Assembly: GCA_016200955.1 (NCBI GenBank) | Contig: JACQDU010000414.1 | Span: 1 to 7,049, forward strand | Reading direction: 5' to 3' | Length of the DNA stretch: 7,049 nucleotides | Source of the DNA: a bacterium | Lineage (GTDB): Bacteria > Planctomycetota > J058 > JACQDU01 | Shown: one piece after another, positions 5,593 to 7,049 of the stretch | Position numbering within the stretch: position 1 is the stretch's first letter | Layout: every line of letters begins with the position of its first letter | Made by a program: the position numbers and the translations under genes | Notes under the pieces: model-generated | Databases searched by the model: none | What the model saw: only the letters and a program-made list of their open reading frames with translations | Told to the model about the DNA's origin: nothing

Positions 5593-6687
5593 CTAGGTCG
5601 AGAGCGCCCGCGCGAGGAGCCGATGGAAGTGGTGCACGCCGATCTCCCGCGAGGGCGAGTAGCGCCCGCGCTCGTAGAGCCGCGAGCGGACGCCGCGCTG
5701 CACGCTCTCGACGACGGCCTCGTCTTCCTTCTCGACGCGGTCGAGCCCGGAGCCGGCCCCGCGGTCGAGCTTCGAGGGATCGCTCACGTAGGAGAGGAAC
5801 GAGACCCTCGTCCGGTCCACGGCGAGCGGGACGACCACGTTGACCGAGATCCCCCACGGGTAGACGTTGAGCATCGTGTTCGGGAAGAGCCAGAAGTAGT
5901 AGGCCGCGATCCGCTGCCCGGCGTCCGCCGACGACGGGGGCAGCTCGAACGTGTCCTCGCCTAGGGCGGCGACGCCGATCTGGACGCTCCCCTGCTCGAA
6001 GGTCTCCGTCCTGTAAGACGGGTAAGAGAGCGCCCCCGAGAGCGCGGGGTGCACGTACGGGATGTGGAACCCCTCGAGGTAGTTGTCGAGGTAGAGCGCC
6101 CAGCTCGCCTGCACGAGGTAGTCGCGCGAGCGCGAGCGGTCGAGGGCGAGCTTCTCGAACGGGAACCACGCGAGCCGCTCGCGCACCGGGGCCACGAGCG
6201 ACTCGAGCGGCGAGGCCGGCGCGACGCTCGCGAACGTGAAGCTCCCGAGCCGTCCGAGCGCCACGCGCGGGAGATCGTCTCTGGGAGAGGGAAAGCCCTC
6301 CGCTCCCTCGAACTCCGGCATCGACTGGAAGCGGCCGTCGAGACCGAAGCGCCTCCCGTGGTAGCCGCAGCGCATGCCCTGTCCGCGGCAGTCGTCCTTC
6401 ACGACGACGTTCCCGCGGTGCGTGCAGACGTTCGAGAGGCACCGGACCTCTCCCTGCGCGTCTCGCGTGAGGAGGAGCGGCTCGTCGAGGCAGCCCTCGA
6501 GGAGGGAGAACGGCACGAGCTGTCCGGGCTCCCGGAGGCGCTCGGCCTCCGGCACGAGCTGCCAGCTCCTCGCGAAGACGCGCTCGCGCGCGAGGTCGAG
6601 GAAGCGCGGCTCGCGGTAGAACGCGGCGGGCGGCGTCTCGGCGCGGCGTATGTCTTCCTCGATGTGGAAGGGCTCCTGCGAGGTCAC
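5593..6687 (-). CDS. Rieske non-haem iron oxygenase, alpha-subunit type
   Basis: This 364-residue protein is a full-length Rieske oxygenase of the choline/carnitine monooxygenase and aromatic-ring hydroxylase superfamily. The N-terminal Rieske domain binds a 2Fe-2S cluster through C88, H90 (CTHRG) and C107, H110 (CGYHG), the expected C-x-H-x16-C-x2-H spacing. The catalytic domain carries DNYLEGFHIPYVHP: H208 and H213 bind the mononuclear iron, and E205 sits where the electron-bridging acid normally lies. D322 in EKEDEAVVESVQRG is the likely third iron ligand. The ending RSRLYERGRYSPSREIGVHHFHRLL resembles choline/carnitine-type enzymes. It would insert oxygen using electrons from a separate reductase, which is not in this window. 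The substrate cannot be read from the sequence. The GTG start at 6687 has AGAGGGA about 8 bases upstream and lies 28 bases after the kinase stop, so the two may be co-transcribed. Confidence 0.9.
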   Translation of the reverse strand: MTSQEPFHIEEDIRRAETPPAAFYREPRFLDLARERVFARSWQLVPEAERLREPGQLVPFSLLEGCLDEPLLLTRDAQGEVRCLSNVCTHRGNVVVKDDCRGQGMRCGYHGRRFGLDGRFQSMPEFEGAEGFPSPRDDLPRVALGRLGSFTFASVAPASPLESLVAPVRERLAWFPFEKLALDRSRSRDYLVQASWALYLDNYLEGFHIPYVHPALSGALSYPSYRTETFEQGSVQIGVAALGEDTFELPPSSADAGQRIAAYYFWLFPNTMLNVYPWGISVNVVVPLAVDRTRVSFLSYVSDPSKLDRGAGSGLDRVEKEDEAVVESVQRGVRSRLYERGRYSPSREIGVHHFHRLLARALST

Positions 6688-6715
6688 GGCGCGCTCCCTC
6701 TCTCCCGGGCCGAGA

Positions 6716-7049
6716 TCATACCGGGCCGAGGAGAGCGCTCGGGTCCGCGGAGCCGTCGAGGAGGTCGTGGAAGGCGGCTCGCAGCGCGTCCGCTTCGGGG
6801 AAGCGGTCGCGCGGATCGGGCGACATGCAGCGGCGGATCGTGTCCGTGAGGCCTATGTTCGTGGAGCTCAGGCTCCCGGCGAACTCGTCGCAGCGCTCTC
6901 CCTTGTCGAGCTTCTCGAGGATCGCGGCGGGATTCGTCCCCTTTCCGTACGGCGGCTCTCCCTGGATCGCGTGGTAGAGCGTGGCGCCGAGGCCGTAGAC
7001 GTCGGCCGCTGGCCCCGCCGACGCCGGGTCGCGCGCCTGCTCCGGCGAC
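6716..7049 (-). CDS. Ser/Thr protein kinase, C-terminal part (5' end missing)
   Basis: The last 110 residues of a second Hanks-type kinase enter from the right edge. The fragment begins at the activation-segment SPEQ motif (subdomain VIII), continues with ADVYGLGATLYHAIQGEPPYG (subdomain IX), and ends with RRCMSPDPRDRFPEADALRA, whose Arg in RDRF is the conserved subdomain XI residue, plus AFHDLLDG. Only about 15 residues follow the kinase fold, with no membrane helix, so this kinase is probably soluble unless anchored at its N-terminus. It differs clearly from the WD40-fused kinase at the left edge and is not a recent duplicate of it. It is in the same direction as the Rieske oxygenase, 28 bases upstream, which suggests a shared transcript. 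The reading was made directly from the minus-strand bases. Confidence 0.88.
   Translation of the reverse strand, partial: SPEQARDPASAGPAADVYGLGATLYHAIQGEPPYGKGTNPAAILEKLDKGERCDEFAGSLSSTNIGLTDTIRRCMSPDPRDRFPEADALRAAFHDLLDGSADPSALLGPV

Noticed and set aside
6049..6849. Plus-strand open frame opposite the Rieske oxygenase and kinase
   Set aside because: It covers the antisense of the cluster-binding motifs and has Arg/Glu-rich shadow composition.

Overview
The window is very GC-rich, with codon third positions almost always G or C. Three features suggest a Planctomycetota-like bacterium: Hanks-type Ser/Thr kinases (one fused to a WD40 propeller), an ECF-like sigma factor of the type that sits next to such kinases, and an intergenic repeat built on CACGAAG units. 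Myxococcota or Acidobacteriota cannot be excluded from 7 kb.

The left half (1-3771) reads on the plus strand. A kinase gene runs in from outside the window and encodes the end of the kinase domain, one transmembrane helix, a Pro-rich stalk and a seven-repeat WD40 propeller. Sixteen bases later comes an ECF-like sigma factor, probably translationally coupled to it. A 428-base gap follows. It holds an out-of-frame coding tail (suggesting a one-base frameshift at the end of the sigma gene) and a degenerate copy of the CACGAAG repeat. Next is an exported protein that joins a LolA-like domain to a TlpA/ResA-type thioredoxin with a WCPPC site.

The right half (3796-7049) reads on the minus strand and meets the left half at a GC-rich hairpin. 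In transcription order it holds the 3' end of a second, apparently soluble Ser/Thr kinase, then a Rieske non-haem iron oxygenase 28 bases downstream, closed by a strong hairpin plus T-tract. After that comes a tight three-gene unit: a MarR-type repressor, a membrane-anchored SRPBCC (polyketide-cyclase-like) protein overlapping it by GTGA, and a DUF3052 protein 9 bases further on. A palindrome just upstream of marR is a plausible autoregulatory operator.

The left half looks like a membrane kinase/sigma signalling module next to an envelope thiol protein. The right half looks like kinase plus oxygenase, and a self-regulated MarR operon whose SRPBCC protein may bind a hydrophobic ligand. I see no defence system, CRISPR array, transposon, tRNA or rRNA. 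The observations most worth checking are the frameshifted sigma tail, the kinase-oxygenase pairing and the MarR operator.
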